64,000 nt of DNA, from assembly GCA_014905825.1 (NCBI GenBank), contig JACGCN010000005.1:744001-808000 (forward strand), written 5' to 3'. Both the position numbers and the translations under genes were made by a program. The notes beneath the pieces were generated by a model. That model did no database searches, was not told the DNA's origin, and saw only the letters and a program-made list of their open reading frames with translations. How positions within the stretch are numbered: the stretch's first letter is position 1; every line of letters starts with the position of its first letter. This stretch comes from Lyophyllum atratum (taxonomy: Eukaryota; Basidiomycota; Agaricomycetes; Agaricales; Lyophyllaceae). Of this stretch, positions 45,376 through 58,010 are shown piece after piece.

Positions 45376-48300
45376 GCTGCGTTCACGCCGGCCAGTATCG
45401 TGATGCTCTTGTGCCTAGATCGTTAACTTAATACGCCCTGCCGCCCGACCCTCTTTGCCTACACTAAATCCGTGCCCTCGGCTCCAAACAATTATTCCCT
45501 CCAAGCTCTGGTTTCTTGTTCCTTTACCTTCTGCAGAGCCCCTTCACGCCCATCGTATTCGATGCCATTCACAAACCCTTACTTACTTCTGTCATGTACC
45601 ATCACGGTGCTCTCACCATTCTTGCCCCACGTTAACGCGGACTATTTTCCGACTATTTATTCCGCTATTTCGCATTTCTAGGACCGAGACGACTCGAAAT
45701 AACTCCCGGTTTCTTTCTCTGCCTTGGGCAGGCCGTGTCGTAGGACCCACCACCCCACCCCATCATCCCACCTTGTTTATAGCCCCTCCGTCCTTACGCT
45801 TCTGGACACGGTCTCAGACGCTAGCGCCTGCACCGCCAAGCTAACTGGCATTCCCTTTCGGCGTATCTATACATGTGTATTGGCATGGTTTTTTATTACT
45901 TAAAAACATCTTGGAGCTGCTCTGTGTAATGAATAAACCTGCATTCGACCGACCGCATTTCTGCGACGTGTACGGGTTTTAGATAAGGGTATATTTCTCA
46001 TGATAGTCTTGGCCAGTTCTGTGTGGCGGGAGAAGAAGAGGCAGAGTCACAGTGGCGGGTGGCAGGTAGCGCACAGGCCATGGATCCCATTTCTATGTGG
46101 CTGGCTTCCGGAGAGAAGCGAAGGGCTGACAGGCATCACGGCGTAACTGGACTTAGAGGGACGTGGGCAGGCTCAAGGCCCTGTAGCGCATGGTTCTACG
46201 GTTTTAAGTATGTAGGCGTCGAATTTGACACTATTTGACAGATGTGCAGGGCATTTTGCCGCGGCGTTATGCACCAGCATTTTATCCACATTTGCACTTT
46301 CGTACCGCAGCTTGACGCTTCAGCGCTTGAGCGCTTGAACAGTGACTAGGCGAGAGCCGTCTTTCCAGACTGCGATGCACTTGTATGTCACTTGAAGGCG
46401 CGGAAAAATACATACGATGAACGCTGCTCGCGTTGATCGACACCTGTTCTTGCGTTGTGAGTTGCACTGGTACTATCAAAGTTGTAACGTCAATGTGATC
46501 TTCTACAAATTCCGCTCTATACCTACAAGCGCGACGTGCTGCGGTAGAGTTAAGGTTTACCCCAAGGTTTATGGAATTACGCGTTCTGACATAAATAGTC
46601 CCCTTGCGCACAGGTTCAGCACTTTGTCGCTGGGCGGGCGTCAACGATAGAAACTTGAACGAGTAAGATTGTTCGCTGACATGACGCGGGTACATAGCAG
46701 TAGCCATACGCTCGCGTGCACATTGATAGACAGACTTCCGACACAGGAATGAATGATGATACAGTCGAAGCGCTGATATTCGGCGAGTTAGACGCACCGG
46801 TGGTAGGCCATGAACGGTGTTCCAGGTGCAGGGCGGACGATCTTGAGACACCGGACCCTGGATTGGCTCTGGCTACTCGAGGTAGTGAGGGTCCGCGTCT
46901 GCCAGTGAGTCGCGGAGATATTTGTGTTTTCTCGAGGGCCGCAAAGCTTCCGGATTTTGCAACGAATTCGCCGACAACATTCAATCATGGACGCAGTCGA
47001 GACTTGGCAGCAGCTTTAAGAAAGGACACAGCGTCTTAGGCTGTCCCAATTGTGCTGTGAGAGTCTGTCTTGGGCGCAAAAGAAAGAAGGCCTCAGAACC
47101 TCACCAATTGTCGAGACGATCAAGCGGAAGAAGCGTACGCATGATGAAACCTGTACTGGAAGGTTGGCAACGAGTAGGAGAGATATTCCTGGTCCACGAG
47201 GCAGCTGGAATAGAGGTTATTTGTTAAGAGGTGTTAACGCGCCTCAGGCGCCTGTGAACAGCCTCATGGACTGTCCCCGTGTCGGAAAGTGCTGATTTGA
47301 GTAGCACGTAGAGTGCGAATGAGAACAGTCAGTGTTACCTGTACGACAAAACAGCGCGAAAATCAGGACAGACCCAAGGCTTTGGGAGGAAAGAGGACCC
47401 GCAAGCGTGTTTCTTTCGTCGGGGAAAACATACGAGAATGAATTGCCGACTCTGGACGCACAAAAAACCGGTGTCGGGCACTCTTTGGTGACCGGGACCT
47501 TCCTTCATCGTCTTGAAATAGACCAGATGCACTGGGGTCGCTCAATCAGCATGCATGAGCGCCGATATGACAGCATTTGACGGAGGTTACGAAGGAATAT
47601 GTACACTCCATGTCGGACTGCATGTGATCCGTCGCGGGGACAGTATACATTATCCCAAGAATCATCCATAGCCAAGCATCATTTTGACTTCCATAGTTTC
47701 CCAGGTCTATGCATTGCGGACTCGTCGAACAAGTCAAGGCTGATAGGGTACAAGGGCCGCCCATGTCGTCAGGTAGGCAAGATCCCTGGGCAAACTGAAT
47801 GAGGACCTGTTGATATCAGAAGGTTCATCTTCTCAAACATGGTTTTGTATTCAGGATGCGCAACATGACTTCATGATGCGCGCTGAGAACTAGAACAAAA
47901 GGCACGGATCGACACATGGAATGGAACCATCAAGTGCGGGGAAAGCATAGTAACGGTCAAACGTTTCGACTTATTTGTGATGACTGGTGAGGAGTATTGA
48001 CTGCCGATCTCCTGAAAGATCCCTAGTAGATGTCACCGTCAAAGCCTGAAAGGATCTCGAGCCTTCGTAGGTTGATATAGATTGGTGCTGCTTTGACCGT
48101 GGGACTCTGAAGGCGAAAGCAACTTCGAAAACGCCGTCGAATGCAACGACCACGTGGTATGCACCTCTCCAACTTGTAGCGAGGAACGATGAAACGGCGG
48201 AACCCTGGGCCATGAAAATTCAAAGTAGATAGGAGGAATCGTACCGAAAGAGTGTCATCGAGATTCCAGAATCTTGCGCTCATTCCAGAAGTATGACGGA

Positions 48301-49165
48301 CGGTTGTCCTCGGAGTCGATGGCATTGCCATCTCGTCAAAAAATCCAGTGGCCAGTCGAGAGGGAACCACAATTAACAGATAGGTTGACGTCGGCAGGGC
48401 CTGCGGTGCAGAACCTCCGACTGAGTCATGGTCTGAGTGTTTGCTCAGTCTACCGTTTGTGGCAGGAATATTCTATTGGAAGAATGAAGACACAGCAAGG
48501 GAGCACTTGGTATGCTCTAGAAGCTGGGGTGGCTATACATGCACGCACTTCCCGCCGGCTATGCAAGACTGAAGAAAGAGAGATAGGGCTGAGGGCAAGC
48601 AGGATGAAAGAAATGAGAGGAGCGCTCCTGCATTGCCACAAACACGCTGCAAATTTTGGCTGCTTTTGGGTGGAGATCATGCGGGAAGCACAGCTTTTCT
48701 TGCCAAAAGCTCAGCCGAAAATCGAACGAACCTGATTTATATTGGACCTTGATCTGTCCGCATTTGGACACCATCTTTGGATCGAGTATATATGATCACG
48801 ATCGTAAGGTACCCAATTTCCAACCCATCCCCTCCTCCTCAGTAAGCTGCTGAACGGCGCAGTCGACGGGACGCGGGCTCCTGCATATCTCTACGAGACT
48901 TTCTTCCAGCTTTATCACGCGTTGTCGGCGCCACACCATCTGTCAACGGTGCCAAATTCTGTCACGGCATCGGTAGAGCATCCAAACAAAACCCTTGTAC
49001 TTCACACCCTGTGCCTTTTCTTATCCTTCACTCTCTGATCCCACATTTTCAGATCCTGAGCTCTCGTGCTTACGTGCTCCCTCGTAGAACTCCTTTATTG
49101 CCGCACAGAAGGTTTGCAAACCCTGCCGTACTCCGCGGAAACCCCATCAAGCTCGAGTAAACAGC
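45376..49165. other. Long stretch without a supported gene
   Basis: This 3.8-kb stretch is unusually empty for the window. The first 500 bp are probably 3' flank of the membrane-protein gene, and the last 300 bp are pyrimidine-rich leader of the Zn2Cys6 gene. Between them the longest frame is 189 codons on the minus strand (46282-46851), with overlapping frames at 46616-46984 and 48023-48370. None has domain features or matching splice neighbours. It could hold a non-coding transcript, a fast-evolving small gene or decayed sequence. Confidence 0.4.
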
Positions 49166-52100
49166 ATGGCCAATTCTTACAATAACAACCGGTCCTGGGG
49201 ACAGCAGCAAGGCACCTTTGGACAAGCTCACCAGCCCACACAGATGAAGGACTTCGACTTCACCGCGATGTCTGGGTCACCCGACGATGTCCAGCACCAG
49301 GCCCAGTCACAAGGCTCCTATGGTTATCATCCATCCCAGCTACAGCTCCCCGCAGGCAATGGAAGTGGTTCGAACGTACTACACTCCAACTTCTCCTCCA
49401 ACCAAGCTCAATCGCGACCAGGATCATTTGGCACGGCAGCTCCTGCGAAGTCTGGAAATTTCGGCCAGACCGTGGAATACAGCACCATGTTCTCCAACCC
49501 TTCGCCCGATCAGCTCACTTGGAACGACCCCAATGTCTTCTCCTATGGGAAGCCCATCCCGAACACCAACAACTTCAACGGACCCAGCTTCAATGGTACG
49601 GCTGAAAGTACCTACCTCGCATCCAATCTATCGTCATCACCCAGCGCCATGCAGGATGCATTCCCTCAGCAATCTGTGCCAAGTACCCTCTCACCGTCCT
49701 CACACTACTCCCTAGCACCCACACCAACGACGTCGGATCCTAGGGCTAAGCGGCCGCGTGCCCAGACTCACCAGGATTCCAGGGAGGATGATCAAGACGT
49801 ATCGGATGCAAAAGATACTGCCAAGGCAAAGGCGTAAGTTCCAGGCCGTTGGTGAGTTTACATGATATCTGACTGATGCTGTCACTTCAGTGGGGCCTGT
49901 GGCCGGTGCAAGAACCTGAAAGTCAAATGCGAATTCAAAACCGATACTGACCCGTGTAAACGGTGTTTGAATGGCGGACACGATTGTATCATTCCTGGAC
50001 GTAAGAAGCGTCGAACACCTCCGTAAGTCTCAACACCCAATCAAGGTTATATTTTACTCATCGACCGCCAGAAAACGCGAGCATCTTCTCAATCAGATCC
50101 GTGAGCAGGCTGCACAAATAAAAGAGCTTATGACACAGCTGGAAACAACCGGCACACGTCGCCGTCGTCCATCATCCGCTGCATCAGAGTATTTCGCGTC
50201 TTCTTCGGCTGTGCAGTCTCCCCTGCTCTCACCTTCCACCACCCACACGTCTTTGCTTTCATCTGAAGCTCCCTCCAGCCCCGGAGATGCTGATTCAGCA
50301 GCTAACAAGGCTGTCGAGGACTGGATTGCAAAGGCTAAACAAAGTTTCGAAGAGTTTGATGTCTTCATTGGTATCGGAGGTGCAGGCATGCCTAAAAGCT
50401 ACCTTGTGGAAGAGGATCTCGAGAATCCTGAGTCTGACTACGAAGAGTACGTAGACATTGACGACGGTTCTGAGGGTGAGCATAGCGACTACGAGTTTGC
50501 AATCGAGCACCACGACGGAGAGGAGCATGATAATGATCAAGGCACTCTGCGACACAAGGCTTCCTCGTCTAGCCTCAGCACCGATGGTACTGGCGTGCCA
50601 GGGCATTCTCGCAAAAAGCATAGTGGTGAAAGCTCGAAGCTAGCTATTCTACCTGGTGGAGCAGCTCCATTCGGACTCTTTGGTGACTTGAGCTTGAAGA
50701 CACAAAAGAAGCGAGGGAGCGGCTCAGAGGTCGAAGAGGACGACAAAGCACCTGGCATTGCCAACACGAACTTCTTCAGACCCAGTGCGTTTTCTGACTC
50801 CCTCTTCTGAATCGTCCTTGCTCACCTCGTTTTGTCATCTAGCACCAGGCCCCGAGGCCATGGATAAGCGTTTAGAAAATTTCCAGCATCCTCCTCAAAT
50901 TCTTACTCGCAAAGTTGTAACACCGAAGGAGGCAGAGGACCTTTTCAAAATGTGCGCTTCCAGGTGTTGTCGGTGATATTCAAACTGATGTAATTTCTAG
51001 TTACTTTGAACGGATGAACCTTTCGGTCTCCCTCCTTGATCCCGTCCTCTACACCGCGCAGCGGACTTGCTACCGCAGTCCTTTCCTGTTTACCGTCAGT
51101 ACGTATCGCGTCACTTCTCTGATATCTTGTCGCAGGCCCTCATCGGGATATCACAGTCTGTGCAATCGCTTCTAGATTCTACTCGCAACGCCCAGAGCTG
51201 TACCAACAACTGATGCAGTACGCCCAGCATTCGGCTGGCATGGCCCTTATCAGCGGTCACAAGAACGTCGAGATGTGTCAAGCCTACATCTTGTTGAGTT
51301 TATACCCGGTGCCCGCTAAAAGATGGGAAGACCAACGAAGCTGGCTCTATCTCGGTTTGGCTATCAGGTGAGCGATTTAATGTATACTAAACGGGAGGAA
51401 CTATTCTCACCCTCCAACACAGAACTGCAACCGACCTAAACTTGCATTTGCCAAATACCGCCAAACCGCTGAATGAGAACCACGCCCGGGAAATGCTTAA
51501 CCGAACTCGTGTGTGGCTGAACTGCTTCAATCTTGACCGATCTACGGGTTCGCAATATGGGAAGCCGCCGATCATCAGCAGCTCGGACTACATGGCAAAC
51601 CATTCCGAGAACTGGTGGAAGAGCTCCCCGTACAACATGAAGAACTTTGATATTCAGATCTGTGCTTACAACGCCGAGCTGAAGGTCATGGCAGGCTTCA
51701 TCGCAAAAATATACAGCGACCCTGACCATCCGACGGGGCTGAACAAGGTTCGCGTCCCGCACTTCTTTCAATGAGTCTGCTATTGATCATGCTTTAGGAG
51801 GTGGATTTCGAGAAAATTGCAACTGAGACCGATGACGAGCTCAAGAGGCTTGGGGACAAGTGGATGGCGATTCTGGAAACGACGGATATGAACGATCCTC
51901 AAAATCGCTTCCGCACCGGTCTGCTCCGGCTTGCGTACCCATATGCGCGACTCATTGCTCTATCATACGGCTTCCAACACGCGTTTGGAAAGAATCATAC
52001 TGATGAGAATCCGTTCTTGACCAGGGTATGGAATGATTTGTCTCAACTGCAATGAAAGGCTGATGGCGTATCTTACAGTGTCTGAACGCGGCCTTTGATG

Positions 52101-53027
52101 TTGTTCTCCCTGTTCTCGATGACCTCTGCCGACCCAGTCAAAGTATGTCCTTACCATCAGATTCCACAAGCCGAAAATAACTTCTATTCGCTAGGGATAT
52201 ACTTCCGTCATGGGCCTGAGGCGCAAAGTGTATTCGTCACCTTCGCATCTGCTTTCTTGGTCAAAGTATGCCGCCCTCCTTCCTGCCTCATCTACGCTTG
52301 TACTGAACAAAGCTTAGCTCTTGCAACCAAAATTCAATACCTATTTGACCGTCGAGAAGCGCCTCGAGATCCGCGAGGTCGTTCAACGGGTTGTTGACCT
52401 CCTAGGATCCGAGGAAATTGCCATCGACGATCGCCATGGACCTAAGCTCTACGCCAAGTTCCTCAAAGGGCTCTTAGCAGCACCCATGGCTCGGGTTGAC
52501 CCCGCCCCACCCTCGAATGGATTGCGGAAAGGGCGGACTTCTTCAAACAACTCCCAAACCACTGAAAGCCCCGCAGATATCCACGCCCCCTCCTCTTTCG
52601 ATCGCGCTTCGAGGGGCAGCTCCTCGCTCTCTCCGGCTCCTCGACAGGAAGCTCTATCGTTTGATAGCTTCGCGCCTGTTGGAGCGGTCGACCCCTACGC
52701 ACCTGGACTCGCGGGCGCTGCGAGTTCTCTAGCGCTCCATCTTGGGAACACCGATGACGGCGGGTTGAACATGGACTTCTTCCAGCCGCCGCTGCCCTTC
52801 GACGAGGCGATCATGCATAGCATTCAATCGCTCACCGACCCAGGTGTGTGGCACGATACGACCTTGCCTAGTATGTTCATTCCTGATATGCCTTTCTAAA
52901 CGTTGCCTGACTTGAAACTTCACTAGCTGATTTCTGGAATCCGTTCCAACAAGCTCTTGATATGGATTATCGGCCTCAGGATTCAGTCATGTACTCTGAG
53001 CAGTATATGACTGGTGTACAACATTAG
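49166..53027 (+). CDS. Zn2Cys6 transcription factor with fungal-specific TF domain (PrtT-like)
   Basis: A Gln/Ser/Asn-rich N-terminus (MANSYNNNRSWGQQQGTFG) ends in a basic segment (RAKRPRAQTHQDS). An intron (about 49833-49890) leads to the binuclear cluster ACGRCKNLKVKCEF...DPCKRCLNGGHDC, spacing C-x2-C-x6-C-x8-C-x2-C-x6-C. A coiled-coil follows (REHLLNQIREQAAQIKELMT). A long acidic linker precedes the middle-homology region: KVVTPKEAEDLF, RSPFLFTV, ICAIASRFYSQRPELYQQ, SWLYLGLAIR, then TATDLNLHLP. A late block reads IAIDDRHGPKLYAKFLKGLL. These segments match the PrtT-like branch of fungal regulators. About nine introns. The last (about 52872-52926) joins TTLP to TDFWNPFQQALDM, so the protein extends past the in-exon stop at 52899, to 53027. 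The target genes are unknown; it is convergent with a dehydrogenase gene. Confidence 0.85.
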
Positions 53028-53307
53028 TGATCGGCGCATTTTCTCCTATTCTGACATGCAATATGGTTTTCTCGCAACACGCATAATTTATATCTCGTAC
53101 CTTGTAATATTGTTTTCTACGTCTGTTCAAGTTGCTTTCTGCTCTCACCCCTCTGTACATGCTTGATTTGTAGATTGTACTAGACTACCCCCATGTACAA
53201 TGAACACTCACGAAGAGAAAATAACATTAGATTCGTAACAATTTATACATAGATGAAACTCGTTGTGCGAGAGGTGAATGAAAAAATCAAGGTCTCTCCC
53301 ATGAAGC

Positions 53308-55850
53308 TCACAGCCTTGCATTCTTCGGCATCGCCCTCAGCGCCTGCCGTACACCGAGATCTGCCAACACGTCCTCTGCGCCACCAAGAAGCGCGTCGAA
53401 TGGGATAGTACGATGGTACTTTCAGAGAAGAGTCAGCGGATAACCCCCCAGCCCAAATATAAAATAACGAACGTGTTCAATGTACTGTCCCATGCCAGTT
53501 GCTGTGATACCGCGTCCACCAAAGACCTGCACGGCATCCCGGGCTGTTTCTTGCCCACAGCCTGTACAGTAGGCTTTCAAAAACGCGATTTGCCTTCGAA
53601 TGTCGTGAGCCATTTGTTACCAAGGAACTTCAACAAAGACATACCCTGCCAGCTTGCTTGCTTGCTGCTTGTACGACTTGAGAAGCAGTTTCAGTACAAA
53701 TAAATTCCAGAACTAAAAGATGACACTAACCATATTGCACATCTGATACGTGATGTTCTCCAGCCAGTGTTGTGTAGCTATATTAAAATATGAGCACAAC
53801 GTGGAAAGATGATGGAGCAGAAAGAACACACTTTCTGCACGATCGATCATTGCCGCTAGCTTTGCCCTGACGACGGCCTGTGCATTCAACGGCTTTCCGA
53901 ATACCTTTCGCTGCGTGGTCCACCTGAGAGAGGGTGTCAGTCATTCATGTCCGGACTACAAGTGCCTGGGGGCCACTGACTTAAGGCATTCCTCAACTGA
54001 TAGGTCGTCTCAGTGGATGTTTTACAACCCATTTGCATAGGACTCACCAATTCCGCGTTGACTTCTTGCTGAAGCACAACACATAACCCATCGCTCATGG
54101 TTGAAGTTACTACGTGGCAGTTTGATTTAGCCACAGAAGTATCGACCCAGGGTTGACTAACCTGAGTATCACGAAGATGCCTCCGCCTTCTTCACCGAGT
54201 GTGTTGCCTACAGGCACCCTGGCATTATCAAAGGTGATGAAAGCCGTCCCGGCTACGGACGAGTAGCTGGTTTTGATTTGTTTCGTCTTGACACCGGGGA
54301 CACGCTCAACGAGGATGACAGTAAACCCGTCCTATACGCCAAATGAGTAGATGTGATATATGACTTTTTCAATGTCCATACCTCGGTCTTGCAGCCCACT
54401 GTGAAGTAGTCCGAGAATCTGCGCAAAGCCGTAAGTGACAGGTCGCAGGTAGCGCGTCGTACTTACGTTCCGTTGGTGATCCATTTCTTGGTACCTGGTC
54501 GAGATCAGATGTTGATCAGCAGCCATTTTCAATGGCCATGATATCGGCGTACCATTGATGATCCACTCCTTCCCGTCCTCGCTTTTCACAGCGTTGGTCT
54601 GCATACCCATTACATCACTGCCAGCCTGAGCCTCCGATATCGCCAAGCAAATGAACTTCTTCCCTTCGAGCACTTCTGGGACGACTCTGGCTTTGAGTTC
54701 CTCGCTGCCAAAATTGAGAACAGGAGGAAGCCCGATAACCATTCCACCCATGAGACCTGCATTGGAAAACCGTAAGGTGAATTATTCTAATTGTATAAAC
54801 CACTCGTCAAAGCGTACCGTCGCCGTAGCCTCGCAATGATGAACGAGCAAACTCTTGGGTGATGATAAGCTACAAGGAGGGTTTATAAACTCGGGATGGG
54901 ATCAGAAAGGGTAGGCGCTACCTCATGGAAGTAGTCGAACTCTTCGGGCTTGACAATACCGTTCATGAGTTTCCTCCCCAGAAGGTGCTTTCCGGGACCC
55001 AATCGCATAGCATGCAAGTTCAATTCACTACCAACATATGAGGATCGGCTTATATTCCCAACGAAAACAGAGTAAAGGGGTAGGACGTACGCCATTTTGT
55101 CAATCACGCTCTGTGAGGGTGGCTTTCCGTCTTCCTCTCGCGCCTTGAGGGTAGAGTTAGGTTATATATACCGTGAATAACGCAGGAACATACGATAGCA
55201 TCCGGATAGACATAATTGTCCATGAACAGTCTGACCTCCTTCTGAAACTTTCGATGGTTCTGTGGGATGGCGACTCGTTAGATAGAGCAAACCCCAACCA
55301 AAGAGAAGGGGTACCTCGGTGAAATAGGGACTATGGTATCCCGCTGTGAGCCATGTAGGTTCAGCATATGGGACAGTACTCAGTTCTCCCGGTATCCGTC
55401 CATGTATCGTCGGATTCTCTCCAGCGATAGTACCAATTTGAAGCCGTTGGTATTGCGGCTTTTCTAAGACTTCATGGCGATGGAGGCCATAGAAAGTTTC
55501 GGTTGCATCTTGCCCAGCTATAAGGGGTCTACGCGTTAAAGATCATCCCTTCGTGCCCTATTGAGACACATACCGATGTCCGGCTCAAGGAGGACGGAGG
55601 CACCGCCGGGATGCATATTCTTGAATCTGGTGAGGTCATAGACCTTAGCGTCGATGATTACCCACTAGGTGGCCAGGTCAGTCGGTTTCTTGGCTGTTTG
55701 GCGAGGAGTGCGCCAGCTAGACCTACCAGATCGTCAGGTTTGTTGTGCTTCAGCGTGGTGATCTCAGTCTATGATGGAATGCTTCAGAACCATGAGTTTA
55801 CCCACTTTCGAAACCTCTTCTCTTGTAATCGGTGTATCCTTGGACGCCAT
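53308..55850 (-). CDS. Cytochrome b5 / acyl-CoA dehydrogenase fusion, paralogue 1
   Basis: Residues from the ATG at 55850 (MASKDTPITREEVSK) lead across two introns to HNKPDDL and WVIIDAKVYDLTRF. The cytochrome-b5 heme motif NMHPGG and the second heme histidine in YGLHRHEV follow. A linker (VPYAEPTWLTAGYHSPYF) joins the flavin-dependent acyl-CoA dehydrogenase domain: MRLGPGKHLLGRKLMNG, GGMVIGLPPVLNFG, FICLAISEAQAGSDVMG, and late blocks QIAFLKAYC and DAVQVFGGRGITATGMGQYIEH. The end is LLGGAEDVLADLGVRQALRAMPKNARL. The ARL tripeptide fits a type-1 peroxisomal signal. Such fusions are known in fungi as peroxisomal fatty-acid dehydrogenases. About twelve introns; several positions match paralogue 3. 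Paired CACGTG boxes lie about 110 bp upstream of the start. Confidence 0.9.
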
Positions 55851-55957
55851 TTTGAGAGATAGATATGGATCCTAGGAACTGGCCGCTGTTTATATTTACA
55901 GACTCGGAGCCGCGCTAAAGGAGCTGCTTCGCATGTGATTGACTGCCAATCGGAATC

Positions 55958-55973
55958 CACGTGTTACCACGTG
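55958..55973. promoter_or_regulatory. Two CACGTG (E-box) sites 10 bp apart
   Basis: CACGTG occurs at 55958-55963 and again at 55968-55973 within a short tandem repeat of CACGTGTTAC, about 110 bp upstream of the dehydrogenase paralogue 1 start. The spacing is one helical turn. CACGTG is bound by bHLH factors; the factor here is unknown. Confidence 0.45.
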
Positions 55974-56139
55974 TTACCCCGCACTACCCTACCGGGCTCT
56001 TCACTCGCCGAACTTCCGATGTGCTCGATCCTTCTAAGATTATGACGCTCATCACGATGATATTGCTAGGAACATAGATTGAAATTCGCGATATCATTAA
56101 CGTCCAGCCTCAGTCCGAAGGATACTACATGCTAACTCT

Positions 56140-57704
56140 TCAAAGCTTGTGCCCAGAACGAATGACTGAAGACCCTTCTTCTCCAAACGCACCGTCAATG
56201 GCAAGCTGTCTTATCTCTGCTTCCGTGAGCTTTAACTCTTCCAGTACCTCTCTCGTGTGCTCTCCCGGAGAGAGGAGGTACAATTTCTCGCCTGGAGATG
56301 ACTTTTGAGGCTCTGATCCCGCTACTTGCGGGTGCGCGAGAGGAAAAGGTGTCTCAGGAGAGGTTGATGACCGGGCTTCCTCCGGGGAGAGCACAGGCAG
56401 TGCGCATGCATCAGTTCCTGCCCCTGCCAGTCAACATGATGTGATATGTGTAGGATGCGGCGTACTTACCCTGAAAAACATCAGCCCAAAAGTCTCGTGT
56501 GTTTGTCTTGAACCCCTTGGTAAGAAAGTCCCTTAGCTTTGGCCATTCGTCATGGTCTGCTTGAGTCTGAGAGGTAGGTCGCCATCCATCCGCAACGAGG
56601 AAACCATTCGGCAAGGCAGCGAGGAAAGTGTTGATGAACACCTTGAAAAATTGCGGCTCGAGGCACCCAACCGACATATAGCGATCATCCTTGCAAACAT
56701 AAATATCGTAAAATGGAGCCCCTCCGTCGAGAACATTCTTCCCGCGTTCGTTGCCGAACAAATGGGAAGCGGGCAAGAGAGAATGAATGAGGGGGAAAGC
56801 AGCCACATATCGTGCCCCAGAAACCTAGAAGGCGGATGAGAGGGGTATCTGACATAACTTGAGTGGAGACGGACCATATCCGCATTCACAATCTGTCCTC
56901 GTCCACTTTTCCCGCGTTGGATTAAAGCAAGAAGTACACCTAGTACGCATATTAAACCGCCTCCCGCAAAATCGGCAAGGAGGTTCAATGGAAAAGCCGG
57001 TTTCTCGGAGCCAGGCAGCATCTGAACAACCGTAACGACTGTTCAGAGACGGTTCAAACTGGCTGTATTCCCGGACTTGCCGCTAAAGCACCACTGAGAG
57101 CAATATAATTTATATCATGGCCTGTTAAAGAGTGTCAGTCAAGCCTCGTAGCTCAGAAAAATATGTCGTACCAGCCATGTCCTTCTGAGGGCCTAGCTAT
57201 CGTCAGCTAACTGGATCTATGGGACGTAGCATATCGCCGCACCCGTACGTGGAAATCTGACATACATAGTGTCATCAGAGACCCGACATAAAATGGCAAA
57301 GACCTCACATTACCCAACGATCCTTGCGTATATTAATTTCGGATTTAGGCCCTGGTTCTTCCCATCTCCCAAAAACACTTCTGGTCCTAATCCAAGGCGT
57401 TCCATGACCCCTGGTCTAAACGGGTCAATCACAACATCCGCAGAAGATATCAAGTTCTTCAGAGTCTCTCTACCACTGGGTATCTTGGGGTTTATAGCAA
57501 TGGAACGCTTCCCGCGGTAGAGGACATCGGTAGAGACCGAGCCAGGTTTGTCTATGCGAGTGACGGTGGCGCCGTTGTCCGCCAGAATCAAACCAGCGTA
57601 TGGACCGGGAGCTAGACCTCCAAACTACAAAAACGTAAGTAGGAATCACTTGACCAATGAAGTCAATAACTCACCTCGACCACACTAAGACCGGATAGCG
57701 ACAT
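56140..57704 (-). CDS. CoA-transferase family III protein, alpha-methylacyl-CoA racemase type
   Basis: A first exon [10 protein letters not shown] splices to further N-terminal segments, then [18 protein letters not shown] and [30 protein letters not shown] and LIYARIVG follow. [14 protein letters not shown] (about 57090-57180) is the racemase-type motif whose His is the catalytic base in alpha-methylacyl-CoA racemases. [19 protein letters not shown] supplies the partner Asp, followed by [10 protein letters not shown]. The C-terminal half contains [17 protein letters not shown] and FWADVFQG. It ends SVIRSGHKL, where HKL is a plausible weak peroxisomal tripeptide. The racemase interconverts 2-methyl-branched acyl-CoA epimers so that beta-oxidation can proceed. 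It lies between dehydrogenase paralogues. The assignment rests on these motifs; related CoA-transferases share part of them. About seven introns. Confidence 0.85.
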
Positions 57705-58010
57705 GATCGTCAAGAACCATGGCGGTTACCTGCAAACCCGGTCCGTCGCGGCTGTTCGTATTATCCTGACGCGTTCCAGACAAGCAAAGACAAAGACACG
57801 AATTGGCCTCGTGACATTTTAGACGCGTCCTTCTGACTTCTACGCTTCTCCACGACCAATACTCCACAAGTACTGCACATTCTTCGCGCCATGTATCCAC
57901 ATGTATCCCCCTCTATCCCCTGAGAGGGCGGCCCGGGGCAGTAATGAGGCGAAAACATTCCATTTAACCCTTGCCAGCATGGGCTCAGTTCCCAACACGA
58001 TTGAGCCGCA
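57705..58010. promoter_or_regulatory. Divergent promoter region: racemase-type gene and GH79 gene
   Basis: Starts at 57704 (minus) and 58011 (plus) leave 306 bp for both promoters. Overlapping antisense frames here are not supported as genes. Confidence 0.5.

Noticed and set aside
46282..46984. 189- and 122-codon minus-strand frames as candidate genes
   Set aside because: They overlap in different frames, lack family features and splice partners, and other overlapping frames of similar length exist on the opposite strand.
36026..47615. Shared 16-nt string (starting ATGTACACTCC) at about 36026 and 47598
   Set aside because: Flanking sequence does not align, so there is no evidence for a repeat family.
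52897..52899. Stop at 52899 as the end of the Zn2Cys6 protein
   Set aside because: A clean GT-AG intron removes it and joins to an in-frame acidic/aromatic C-terminal exon ending at 53027.
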